Shown here piece after piece: positions 13,301 to 21,189 of a DNA stretch of 64,000 nt. Under the pieces are notes generated by a model. The model was not told where the DNA came from. It saw only the letters and a list, made by a program, of their open reading frames with translations, and did not search any database. Each line of letters begins with the position of its first letter. Positions within the stretch are counted from its first letter, which is position 1. Source of the DNA: Antedon mediterranea (taxonomy: Eukaryota; Echinodermata; Crinoidea; Comatulida; Antedonidae); NCBI RefSeq assembly GCF_964355755.1, contig NC_092680.1, forward strand, positions 5,805,001-5,869,000, read 5' to 3'. The translations under genes and the position numbers were made by a program.

Positions 13301-16300
13301 TCTTTAAAATATAAAATTTGTGCAGATCCAGCAACTTTCTTATCTGCATATGTATAAAAAAATAAACATTTCAATATTAATTTTTTTAGATAAAAACAAT
13401 ATCTCAATATGATGTATTTATATACTTTCGTTCTTCTGAATAATTTTTGAGGAATACTTCTGTATTTTCTGATTGAGATTAAACTAACAAAATGATTTAA
13501 GCTTCTGTTTATAGTTTTCTATTTCAATAACATGCTAGTACTTTATGTTCATCTCGACTTGAAAATTTAAATTTTTTATTTTCTACGAAATTATAAATTC
13601 TTTTGTGATTATGTAATTCTTTTTAGGTTATGATGATCTATCGGCGACACAAGATTTCAAAACTGGGTATGGAGGAGTTTCGCAAACACAAAGTAAAAAT
13701 ACAGGTAAGCTGATAATATACTAACCATATTCTAATTCATGTATTTTCAGTGGTAATTTCAGGTGGGTTTTTAAAAATGAATAGGATGATTTAAAACGCT
13801 GCTAAGTATCATGCATTATGGAGTTAATTGGTCAGATTTGTTGCTGACGTAAATTGTAGTTCTCTGTACATTCAGAACATTGTTCTCAATGAACGGAATT
13901 GAAGTACAATTTACGTCAAATTAAAGCAAAACATCTGACTAATCAATGAAAGATTCTTGTTATTGAATGCGTGTCATTTCCTTTACTGTATCTTCACAAA
14001 CTGTCCAGAAACAAATTATAGTACTGAGAATAGGCTATCAAGTTTACAATTATGCTATACGGGTTCAAAATTTCACTTTGTGTGTTTTAACTTGATACTA
14101 TTAAATAGTAATGTAAATTATATCTTTAAAAACCTCATTTAAATACAATATTTCACAATAATTCATTTCTCTGTAGTATAATCTTGAAACTACTACTACT
14201 TTGTCCTTGACACTGCTTTATATATTGAACACTTTACAACTGAATTGAATATTAATTAAATAACACGATTAACTTCTCTGCTGTGTTTATAAATGTACAC
14301 ACAATAGCAATGGTTGATAACAATGTTAATGTGCTATTAGTATAAGTGATAATTTCCTGTCTAAAAAATTAATTTTATAAAATGTTTGCTACGCTGACAC
14401 ACAGCCAATGTTCATGGTAACATAAACTCAGATTTTGTAGTGTTTGTTTGTCATTATGTTTTTAGTATGTGCCAACTTCAATGTGTTTAGCTCTGTCTAC
14501 AATATCAAACTAGTAAAAAAAAAATGTATGATGTGCCCAAATATAATAGTGATATGCTTAAATATGGTAGTGATATGCTCAAATATGGTAGTGATATGCT
14601 CAAATATGGTAGTGATATGCTCAAATATGGTAGTGGTATCCTTCAATATGGTAGTGATATGACATCATCATGGCCATATATGGGCTCATCACATTTTTTT
14701 GTCTCATAAAGTTGATAGTGTAGACAGAACGTTATACTAATGTTTGCTGTGGTATCTAATTCTTGCATGTTTTTTCCATGTTTTTCACAGTGGGAAGAAA
14801 TTCAGGTAATTTACTGCATGTCTATCAATGAAACTAACATTAACTTAGTGCTGCCAAGAAACTGAAAATCAAAATAATTCTTTAAACCAATTACTTTTAA
14901 ATACTATAGTTAATACAGTAGAACCTCATATTTACGTACCCTGACCCTACAGCAGCGACAGATTTTATTGATAGAAAATACAAGAACATTATTTATAACA
15001 CTTTATTTAAACATTGTGCAACCTGCATCTACTTTTTTAGTTAGGCCTCGCGTTTAGCTAAGCCTACTAGCCTGGCCTAGATAGTATAGACCTAGCTAGT
15101 GACCACCTACATGCTGTAAGTAAAGTCTTCTTGCTACACATTTCTACAATTGTGTAGCAAAATATACTATAGAAAACTATGTTTCTTGATTCAAACATCA
15201 GTTTTATTAGCAATATTGCTAAACAAAATTTTAAGATGAAATTTTTCCCTACATAAAATTAAGGTTCTACTGTAGATCTCTGAAAAGAATCTTGCAGACC
15301 AAAGTAAACTAACAGTGCTAACCTTTCGGATATTTGTTTTGTGTTGTCTGTGTTTTTTTATTTAATATTTTTACTAAAAAAAATAAATGCATTTCGTAAC
15401 ATTTGCAAGGGATAAACATATTAACACTAATAATAATAATGAAAATGTTATTATATTAATATGATTAAATATAAAATTATTATTTTAAAATTAGCATGAT
15501 TTAATAGGACTGTTGACTACTAACATTCCGTTACAACAATGTTTTGTTTTATTGTCATAAAATAGTCAACCAATTCTCCCAATACCACAAGCTGTCAACA
15601 ATGGTTACAATTTTGTAAAATTGTATTCGGGCACCGGGGGAGTTTTGGACAGGCCCAACGATATATAATATTGGGCCAGCTTAAAGATATACTGTACGGT
15701 ATTGGGAGAGTTGACTGTTAGTAAATATTTCATTATTTATAAGTGTAGCATGATTATGTAGCATATGATTTCATGGGATGCTACAGACTTCAGTGGCAAT
15801 TGCCATACTGTCCGTATATAAGTTACTACTAAACAGTAGTAGAGATAAGGCTGAATAGTTTGTTTGCACTCAAGTTTCTAAAGTTTGAATGAAAAGTGAA
15901 CCCAATTTAATGTCCCCTTATTAGGGTCGTTCCTAGTGTTCAGCATATTGGCCCTTGTTTGTTTCACAGGAATGCGTCCCTTAATAGATGGTGTTTTACT
16001 GTATTTTATGAACTTTATTATATTTTTATGCTTTAATTTAATCTCTTTTCTTTTCAGCTGTAACATCATCTTCTGGGCCATCAGATTTAACTGGTTCTTC
16101 ATACACAAACAAGACACATACTGGTTTTGATTCAAAGAGTTTCCATGGCACTCCGCCACCTTTCAACATCCCACTTGCTGGGGCCGGTCAAGGAGGACAC
16201 ATAAATCCATCACCTTATGCTCATACTCACAGCCCGTTTGTACCCATGATGCAACAACCACACATCCTTCCCCATCAGATGCATAGCGATGGACAAGGTG

Positions 16301-16386
16301 GATCGACGCAACGCTCGCAAACATCCGCCACCCAGGGTAATAAGGGTACGTACGGTAATAAAGGAACGTATGGCTGGGGAAGCTAA
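1323..16386 (+). CDS. UBAP2L: UBAP2/UBAP2L (lingerer) homologue, 24 coding exons
   Basis: Exons in continuous phase: 1323-1442, 1567-1662, 2227-2337, 2845-3052, 3137-3280, 3502-3574, 4232-4350, 4703-4782, 5313-5464, 6148-6310, 6654-6755, 7318-7535, 8260-8404, 8907-9146, 9599-10090, 10547-10736, 11244-11332, 11897-11953, 12311-12467, 12710-12879, 12994-13093, 13627-13704, 14791-14805 (15-nt microexon), 16058-16386. They encode about 1,215 residues against about 1,090-1,120 in human paralogues. Visible domains: a UBA domain (residues about 73-109, ending NYQTEQAIVALIES), an arginine/glycine-rich segment (about 150-250) of the RNA-binding and arginine-methylation type, the family signature IPASAVEMPGS (from about residue 457), a long Ser/Thr-rich low-complexity region, PNQYLMHNPLL, and a C-terminus ending YGWGS. 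UBAP2-type proteins act in stress-granule assembly and bind ubiquitin pathway factors and ribosomes. A single ancestral gene would be expected in an invertebrate; the choice between UBAP2 and UBAP2L is arbitrary. Its introns host the snoRNA candidates below. Confidence 0.93.
1976..2113. mobile_element. palindromic MITE, AAGCTCTGTCTACA family
   Basis: About 140-bp near-palindrome with terminal inverted repeats AAGCTCTGTCTACA(C)TATCAAAC and a central CCATATATGG-like core. The best-preserved copies are flanked by TA, suggesting a mariner-type non-autonomous element. This copy lies in an intron of the UBAP2 homologue. Confidence 0.8.
2625..2724 (+). ncRNA. intronic box C/D snoRNA, family A copy 1
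   Basis: Terminal stem TTGCTTGTA/TACAAGTAA (9 pairs, one G-U), box C ATGATGA at 2635-2641, box D CTGA at 2712-2715. It lies in sense orientation in the intron between UBAP2 exons 3 and 4, about 120 nt before the acceptor. It differs from copies 2-4 at only a few positions while the flanking intron is unrelated, so the 100-nt unit itself seems to be the conserved entity. The unit between the boxes is about 70 nt, normal for this class. Confidence 0.85.
3735..3834 (+). ncRNA. intronic box C/D snoRNA, family A copy 2
   Basis: Same unit as 2625-2724: box C at 3745-3751, box D at 3822-3825, 7-pair terminal stem. The 3' flank to about 3943 is also shared with copy 3, showing that these two copies arose by duplication of a block of intron. 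A MITE at 3971 lies just downstream. Confidence 0.83.
3971..4112. mobile_element. palindromic MITE, AAGCTCTGTCTACA family
   Basis: Both terminal inverted repeats are preserved (left 3971, right ending 4112), with the family's ATATGGGCACATCACA interior. It is intronic, just downstream of snoRNA family A copy 2. Confidence 0.8.
4870..5020. repeat. dispersed repeat with GAAACGT(C/T)GAGAA core
   Basis: The stretch from CTGAGGACAATCAAAG to GTGTGGTGTACCGCAAACTT is repeated with changes at about 39862-39950. The shared pieces are CTGAGGAC, GAAACG(T)TGAGA and GTGGTGTACCGCAAACTT. It resembles 3' ends of invertebrate retroelements, but no coding part is present. Confidence 0.5.
5103..5201 (+). ncRNA. 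intronic box C/D snoRNA, family A copy 3
   Basis: Box C at 5113-5119, box D at 5190-5193, stem GCTTGTA/TACAAGC (7 perfect pairs). The D box lies about 120 nt upstream of the splice acceptor at 5312, close to the spacing favoured for intronic C/D snoRNAs. The stretch from here to the acceptor is duplicated at 3735-3943. Confidence 0.85.
5683..5784 (+). ncRNA. intronic box C/D snoRNA, family A copy 4
   Basis: Stem ATTGCTTGTA/TACAAGTAAT, box C ATGATGA at 5694-5700, box D CTGA at 5771-5774. The interior is identical to copies 2 and 3 by eye. The intron around it also holds a SINE copy (5868-6115). Confidence 0.85.
5868..6115 (-). mobile_element. tRNA-derived SINE copy (minus orientation)
   Basis: Shares several blocks with 10752-10980 (ACTGGGTAGCC, GACTGTTCTCCCA, GATGTACTAGGTTCTTTAAAG). 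In reverse complement it matches the body of the SINE at 49585-49975 (TTAAAGAAC(C/T)TGGTACA). Intronic. Confidence 0.65.
6424..6585. mobile_element. non-autonomous element with CAGTAG(A/T)ACC ends
   Basis: The left end CAGTAGTACCTATTTTAAGAC is preceded by TA. The right end is AAGGTTCTACTG. An internally related, partly decayed copy is at about 36173-36335. The ends resemble those of pogo/Tigger-type elements of the Tc1/mariner superfamily. Confidence 0.65.
6871..6972 (+). ncRNA. intronic box C/D snoRNA, family A copy 5
   Basis: Stem ATTGCTTGTA/TACAAGTAAT, box C at 6882-6888, box D at 6959-6962. It carries one interior substitution shared with copy 1 (GGTTGTCATGAT instead of GGTTATCATGAT). 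The host intron is otherwise unrelated to those of copies 1-4. Confidence 0.85.
7985..8284 (+). repeat. intron/exon block duplicated at 11478-11726
   Basis: From about 8029 the sequence TATAATTGTATAAATGCTCA onward, through snoRNA B, the acceptor at 8259 and the first 25 nt of the exon, recurs at 11478-11726. The second copy keeps TGTTAAAGACAATAGTGTAT, a decayed exon start. It is a tandem-order segmental duplication inside one gene. Confidence 0.75.
8086..8173 (+). ncRNA. intronic box C/D snoRNA, family B copy 1
   Basis: Stem ATGCT/AGCAT, box C ATGATGA at 8094-8100, box D CTGA at 8163-8166, ending 86 nt before the acceptor at 8259. The segment before box D reads GAGGATTTCTTTTTAAT and would be the guide; I could not place an rRNA or snRNA target. 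A near-identical copy is at 11537-11622. Confidence 0.75.
9203..9333. mobile_element. palindromic MITE, AAGCTCTGTCTACA family
   Basis: The left end is shortened; the right TIR (GATAGTGTAGACAGAGCTT) is intact. It is intronic, immediately upstream of SNORD59-like copy 1. Confidence 0.78.
9400..9480 (+). ncRNA. intronic box C/D snoRNA, SNORD59-like, copy 1
   Basis: Stem ACTCAA/TTGAGT, box C ATGATGT at 9409-9415, internal D' CTGA at 9435-9438, box D CTGA at 9468-9471. The 12 nt before D' (9423-9434, ACTTTCGTTCTT) are perfectly complementary to the conserved 18S rRNA stretch AAGAACGAAAGT. The D'+5 rule places methylation on the second A of GAA. This is the site I know as guided by human SNORD59 (18S Am1031) and yeast snR54. 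The host differs from that of the human snoRNA. Confidence 0.87.
10752..10980 (-). mobile_element. tRNA-derived SINE copy (minus orientation)
   Basis: Related to 5868-6115. Its far end reads GAGCCTCGAACCC, the complement of a Pol III box B (GGTTCGAGGC), consistent with a tRNA-derived head transcribed leftward. Confidence 0.65.
11034..11160. mobile_element. palindromic MITE, AAGCTCTGTCTACA family
   Basis: Complete copy with both TIRs, flanked on each side by TA. Intronic in the UBAP2 homologue. Confidence 0.8.
11537..11622 (+). ncRNA. intronic box C/D snoRNA, family B copy 2
   Basis: Box C ATGATGA at 11545-11551, box D CTGA at 11612-11615, stem ATGC(T)/(A)GCAT as in copy 1. It differs from copy 1 by a 4-nt deletion and a few substitutions near box D. 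It lies inside a duplicated block (about 11478-11726) that also includes a decayed copy of the start of exon 8260. Confidence 0.75.
11726..11865. mobile_element. palindromic MITE, AAGCTCTGTCTACA family, 3'-truncated
   Basis: Left TIR present (one mismatch); the right end decays after CACATCACATT. It is inserted at the distal edge of the duplicated block that carries snoRNA family B copy 2. Confidence 0.75.
11997..12083 (+). ncRNA. intronic box C/D snoRNA, SNORD82-like
   Basis: Perfect 12-pair terminal stem CAGGTATGTTTG/CAAACATACCTG, box C ATGATGA at 12010-12016, D' CTGA at 12035-12038, C' CTGATGA at 12042-12048, box D CTGA at 12068-12071. The guide before D (12057-12066, TCAGTGTAGC) is complementary to GCTACACTGA, a universally conserved 18S stretch. 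The D+5 rule selects the A of GCUA, the site I recall as 18S Am1678 guided by SNORD82. The D' guide (TTGCGCATTTTT) has no target I recognise. Confidence 0.88.
13121..13261. mobile_element. palindromic MITE, AAGCTCTGTCTACA family
   Basis: Left TIR intact; the right TIR ends at TGTAGACAG before diverging. Intronic, upstream of SNORD59-like copy 2. Confidence 0.78.
13401..13479 (+). ncRNA. intronic box C/D snoRNA, SNORD59-like, copy 2
   Basis: Stem ATCTCAA/TTGAGAT, box C ATGATGT at 13409-13415, D' guide ACTTTCGTTCTT at 13424-13435 followed by CTGA, box D CTGA at 13469-13472. The stem differs from copy 1 on both strands yet still pairs, and the guide is unchanged. The sequence before box D has diverged between the copies, so only the D' guide looks functional in both. 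Confidence 0.86.
13827..13947. mobile_element. 121-bp hairpin MITE
   Basis: Imperfect inverted repeat: ATTGGTCAGAT and GACGTAAATTGTA on the left mirror TACAATTTACGTC and ATCTGACTAAT on the right. It lies in the 1.1-kb UBAP2 intron before the microexon. Confidence 0.65.
14489..14730. mobile_element. expanded palindromic MITE with internal 21-bp tandem array
   Basis: Same TIRs as the AAGCTCTG family, but the interior unit AAATATGGTAGTGATATGC is repeated about six times (roughly 14535-14660), making this copy about 100 bp longer than its relatives. Confidence 0.78.
14916..15272. mobile_element. non-autonomous pogo-type element, TA target duplication
   Basis: Starts CAGTAGAACCTCATA and ends AAGGTTCTACTG, flanked on both sides by TA. 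The interior includes a CTAGGCCT-rich stretch and a block (about 15130-15250) that recurs at 19505-19640. No ORF. Confidence 0.7.
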
Positions 16387-18744
16387 ATTTGAAAATACCG
16401 ATTAATTTCGGCATTGTTTAGAATGCTTGTATAAAATGTGGTTCTTGGCCAGAGAGAACTCTTATTATTTGCTAGATTTTCACCCCTCTTTGTACAAATG
16501 TAGTATACAGAAAAGCAGTTGTGCCTATGCTTCTTACAAATTCATGGCTTCTCGGATGTTTTTTTTTTGTATGTATGTAGTTTTTCAAAAATTAGTGTGT
16601 TTATATGTAAGTGGATTTTGTAACAGAATTAAAAATGTCTTCATAAATATTAAGAAAGTTTTTACGCAAAATACGCAAGAAAAAAAAATTTTAGGCGTGG
16701 TTAATGTCTCCCAGGAGACATACAATTTGTGATATTTTGTGTGTAAAATTTGGTTCAAAAAGTTTTAATTTAAGATATTGAAAACATCGTGTACATATTT
16801 TAAAGCTAAAGAAACAACAGATTTCTAGAGAATTTGCATATAAGGTCACAGAGGTTATAATACTGCTGTGCACAGCAATGTTGAGTGTGGTCTGAAATAG
16901 TAGTATTAAAATTGATGTATCTGTTTCAATGTTTAAAATACAGCCATTTCAAATCTAAAATAGGAGTTTTAACTGCACACCACTAATATGTCAAGTAAAA
17001 AAAAATCATTTTGGGCATGCTCGTGTTTCTGGGCATGGGCAGAATTACTTTTTTTTACTCGACAATCAACTGGCACACATCATGAAATCGAAAACTCCCT
17101 ATTATTGAGTATGGAGAATACACACTTGCATGAAAATATGTATTAAACTGTAATTTTAAAAGTATACAATAAATTATAACAAATCAGATGACACATTTAA
17201 ATATAATTGTTTTATTTATGGTGTTCTAAAAGACTTTAAAACCTGATAGAACACAAATTTCTCATATATTTTTTTCTTTCAAAACAATTTGTGAGTAAGG
17301 TGCTAATGATTATTCATAGCCTGAATGAATGATTTAGATATAATTATGCATTTTAAGTCCTTTTTTTCCTCTCTACTTACGATTCTATCATTGCGAGCAA
17401 TTCTATAGTCTGTCTTACACTTATAAAAATCTAACCAAGCTCATTAAGGTCGCAGGTAAAGATTGGAATGATATAAGAGATGGTAACAAGCATATGTACT
17501 GTATAATAACACCTGAAATAATAGCTAAACCCACCTGTGTTTTTAACGCATGTTTTGAATTGACACCTGTATATATTCATCACCTGTGTAATAACACCTG
17601 GAATAATAGCTAAAGACGCCTGTGTTTTTACCACATGTTTTGAATTGACACCTGTATATATTCGTCACATGTGTAATAACACCTGAAACAATAGCTTATG
17701 ACACCTGTGTTTTCACTACATGTTTTGAATTAACACCTGTATATTCATCACATGTGTAATAACACCTGGAACAATAGCTGACAACACCTGTGTTTTAAAT
17801 TGACACCTGTATTTTCGTCACATTATGTAATAACACCTTGAACAATAGCTGATAACACCTATGTTTTTTCACTACATGTTTTGAACTAACATCTGTATAT
17901 GCATCACATGTGTATTTCATCTGGAAATATTATTGATCACAAGTTTGGTAAATGACACTTGGCAATCCACTTTCTTTATTTTTATTGCATGCATTTTTGT
18001 AGAAAGCTGTAATTTATTGTTTCAAAAGTTAATTTATTTGGTGTTTGATAAATACTGTAAAGCCCTCTTGTCATGCAATAAAATAACTAAAAAACATTTT
18101 TTCAAATTCATTTTTTAATGTACTGTACAATTAAACTACATCAGTGTTATAAATAATGTAGTTTATATTTATTTGATTCGACTTTATCGACACAGATCAA
18201 TTTTAATGATAAATTCCATATGTTTTAACTCATGTTCTGTATAAACAATTTCTGTTTGAAAAAATACCAAATATAGTAATTATTATAACCATATTTGGTA
18301 TTTATAAAATGTCCTCTTGCCTATGTGAAATATAGATAAGTATTTAGACCAAGAAGTGGCATTGTGTTGCATGATCATAAGCAGTTTGGAAACTCGTTTA
18401 ATTAGTGTGTGTGTTTGTAATTGCCGCCTATGGAATGTAACAGAGATGTGCACAGTATTTAATTGAGATTTTCTTCGAATTCAGTGACATCATTATGACG
18501 TCATTCATTGCTTATAGATTATCGATCAGTTTTTGTGATTATGTGTAAGACTAGCATTTTAAGAGAAAACCATACAAATATCAGGTCTTGTATCTTCACT
18601 TTGTCATCTGTGTAAATTATCTTATTTGCATATATGTAAATTATCCTTGAATTTCAAGCATCCATCATGAGATGTGCAGTTTTTGTTATTCAATCTGTAT
18701 TTATTTCTTTAACATGACTTAATATACTATTTGAAGAGAATAAA
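16387..18744 (+). other. probable 3' UTR of the UBAP2 homologue
   Basis: No coding potential on either strand. Poly(A) signals AATAAA occur at 17168-17173 and 18739-18744; the second would include the 17505-17920 minisatellite. An 11-bp hairpin (ATACCAAATAT/ATATTTGGTAT) lies at about 18264-18304, and a palindromic TGACGTCA at 18496-18503. Which signal is used cannot be told from sequence. Confidence 0.5.
17505..17920 (+). repeat. minisatellite, about 85-bp unit, about 5 copies
   Basis: Each unit contains ATAACACCTG, AATAGCT, ACACCTGTGTTTT and TTTTGAATTGACACCTGTAT. Two units contain TGTATATA, which fits the Pumilio element TGTANATA. Units diverge towards the right end. Confidence 0.8.
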
Positions 18745-19860
18745 ACAGGATCTTTAATGATAGTTTGTCCAAGAAAGAAATTGTCTGTTTCTTTGGTATA
18801 CAGTCTTCTTCTTTTCTTCGCGGTTGGATTTACTGCTTGCTGTCCTCCTCCCTCTGTGTACGTGTCTTGTGTGCAGCGCATATGTACCATAAAAGCGCGT
18901 ATTAGTATTATACTGCTAGCTGGGGGGGGGGGGGGAGGAAAGAAAGAAAGAACTCATTGTCGTCGGTCTTTTGCACGTGTCATTTTGATGAGACTACTGG
19001 CTCTCTCTTCTTCTCTTCTCAGCTCCATCGTCGGCGGTGGTTCATCATTTTTTCAAGTAATAGAGTTTTGGTATGTTATTTTTTTAACAATTTTGTAAAA
19101 GGACTACGTTTTATGATGGACAGCAATACACGACTGCGTTTAAATTCAATGAATTTCTTTCTAATTTTAATTCTGACTTGTTCATTCAGATGGCTTTTTT
19201 AGGAGGCTGGGAGAAGCCTTGAGCTACGCGCTGCCTGTCAGATCAGACGAGGCATCATATGCATGCAACACACAGGCAGCAGAGGGGATGATGTGTGTGT
19301 CGTGTGGTGGGCGGTGTATACATCATCATATTGTATTTCCATCATGTGTGTGTCCGTCCGTCCCTCCGGCCCGGTTGCGAATTTTATATTCCTCCACCCA
19401 CGTCTCGACTTGTACTGAAATAAGTCTGGGGGACTACCTAGCCTAGTAGGCCTAGTAGTTGCATGTAATAATTTCGCCAGTGTAGCATAGCAAAAAGCTA
19501 TACAAACAAAACAACCTTATTGCTGCTACACATTTCTAAAATTGTGTAGCAAAAAAGGCAATACAAAACTATGTTTCTCGACTAAAAAATCAGTTTGATT
19601 AGCAATAATTGCTAAACAAAATTTTAAAATGAAATTTTTCCCTGAGTGGTAGGACTAATATTATTATTGAAAATATAAAGTCTGGCTAGGTAGGGCTAGG
19701 CCTAATTTAATAATAAAATAATTAGGCTAGGCCCATTTATTTTTCCTCTCTTTCAGTCAGAAGTTAGAATATCGCATCAGAAGTTTGATCGACTCTACAT
19801 ACAGTACAGAACACAAGAATAATTTTTTATTTATTAAAAAAAATCTAGCTTTCAAAAAAG
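18745..19860. other. intergenic stretch with a G13 run and repeat fragment
   Basis: Contains a poly(G) run at about 18921-18933 followed by GAAA repeats, and a (GT)n-rich patch around 19290-19350. A block at 19505-19640 is shared with the pogo-type element at 14916-15272. The last few hundred bases probably hold the promoter and 5' UTR of the next gene. No exon recognised. Confidence 0.4.
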
Positions 19861-20249
19861 ATGAGGTTGATTCTGATACTTTTGTTTTTAGTCACAATGT
19901 TTACAAGGATCAATGCACAAGGTAAGAATTAATGATTTGTGTCTCTTTCTTATCTTATAATTTATATAAGTTGCATTGCATTGTTGCATTCATTTGTTAC
20001 TACTACAGTATTATAGGCCTATTATATTTTGTGTTTTTTTTAGCTGAACCTGAAGCAACGGAAACAGGTGTCACAGCGGTCACTGAACTTGAGCCTGAAG
20101 GGGAACCAGAGCCTGAAGAGGAACCAGAGCCTGAAGAGGAACCAGAGTATGTATCTCCAACCACAGGTTTCGCAACTACTCTTAATGCATCTTCGTGGCA
20201 GATACTACTGCTCTCTACGCTTTTTGTACAGAAGATGGTGCACTTTTAG
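19861..20249 (+). CDS. small secreted/GPI-anchor-like acidic EP-repeat protein, two exons
   Basis: Exons 19861-19921 and 20044-20249 (GT/AG, phase 1) give 88 residues. The first 20 (MRLILILLFLVTMFTRINAQ) form a clear signal peptide. Residues about 21-55 are acidic, with tandem EPEPEE-type repeats. The tail after LNASS is hydrophobic (WQILLLSTLFVQ) with no following hydrophilic domain, as in GPI-attachment signals, though it ends in KMVHF. No enzymatic domain or family is recognised. AATAAA signals follow at 20580-20585 and 20623-20628. The splice site falls exactly after the signal peptide, a common exon arrangement for secreted proteins. Function unknown; a cell-surface or secreted peptide is inference. 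Confidence 0.72.
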
Positions 20250-20721
20250 AGCCCTACCCATTGAGACATCATTTCCTAATTGCACTGTGATTCGTGAGGT
20301 TATACCATTTCAACTGAAGATGTCACTGTTGTATACATAATATTTCATATTCCCTTATCTTGTTAACCAGTTGAACCAGGCAACACAACTGTGTATATGT
20401 AAACCAATGTAATTGTGCATTTGAACAGTTAAAATACTCGCTTCTTGTGCAGAGAGATTTGTATTGTTATATAGACTGACATTTGTCATGACTTTTACCA
20501 AAACAAAACAATAGAACATTTGCACTATTGTTGAACACAGATCATTGTTTTCAAAATGATAAATCAACTGTGATGATCTAATAAATATGTTTTCTTGTTA
20601 TGAATGAGTAATAATAATTGTGAATAAATCGTTGAGTTTTAATTAAATCGTATTAGGCCTACTGAATATGTTTAAAAATTAACGTCAAATCTAAAAAGAA
20701 CCACTCTCTCTGTCACTAAAA

Positions 20722-20924
20722 CCTAGTCTACACTGGCGAAGTTACTTTGAAATTTGCAAGGAAAGTTAGGCTGCCTTGACATAATTCTGAGATTTTGGAA
20801 CCGTCAACAAATTATCAAATAACTACTTGGCGAACCTACAAGGGGACAAATTCGACAGCTTCCGGAAACAGAGACCGTAGTTTTTCAATAAAAGTTTGGT
20901 AACGTTTTACTAGTGTAGATTAAA
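20722..20924. mobile_element. MITE, TAGTCTACACT ends
   Basis: Left CTAGTCTACACTGGCGAAGT and right GTAACGTTTTACTAGTGTAGA form imperfect terminal inverted repeats about 200 bp apart; no ORF. Confidence 0.6.
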
Positions 20925-20933
20925 GGCCAACCA

Positions 20934-21083
20934 GGCCAACTCAGACAGCATCGTACGACGGGGCCGGACGAAATGTCTTGACTCGTCGGTGCTGGCGGGC
21001 GTAGTTTTTATGTCGAGGGAAGTACTTTAAACATGTTTAATTTTCTCGACAACGACTCGTCGTACAACGCTGTCTGAGCTTGC
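20934..21083. mobile_element. MITE, CTCAGACAGC ends
   Basis: AACTCAGACAGC...GTACGACG on the left is mirrored by CGTCGTAC...GCTGTCTGAGCTT on the right. About 150 bp, GC-richer than its surroundings, adjacent to the preceding MITE. Confidence 0.65.
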
Positions 21084-21189
21084 CATTTATACATACCTAC
21101 GGTACTCGAAAGACGTGATTAATAATATTGAACATTTTATTCAATACAAATTTCAAATGTTAACCGGCGTTTAAACCAAATGCGTTGGC

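Larger units (their letters stand above)
20250..21189. other. 3' UTR and intergenic space with two MITEs
   Basis: The first about 380 bp are the 3' UTR of the acidic protein gene. Two inverted-repeat elements (20722-20924 and 20934-21083) follow. AATAAA on the minus strand at 21136-21141 would serve the Kelch-like gene. Confidence 0.55.

Noticed and set aside
13143-13349. 68-codon minus-strand frame
   Set aside because: Generated by the palindromic MITE; similar frames occur at other MITE copies.
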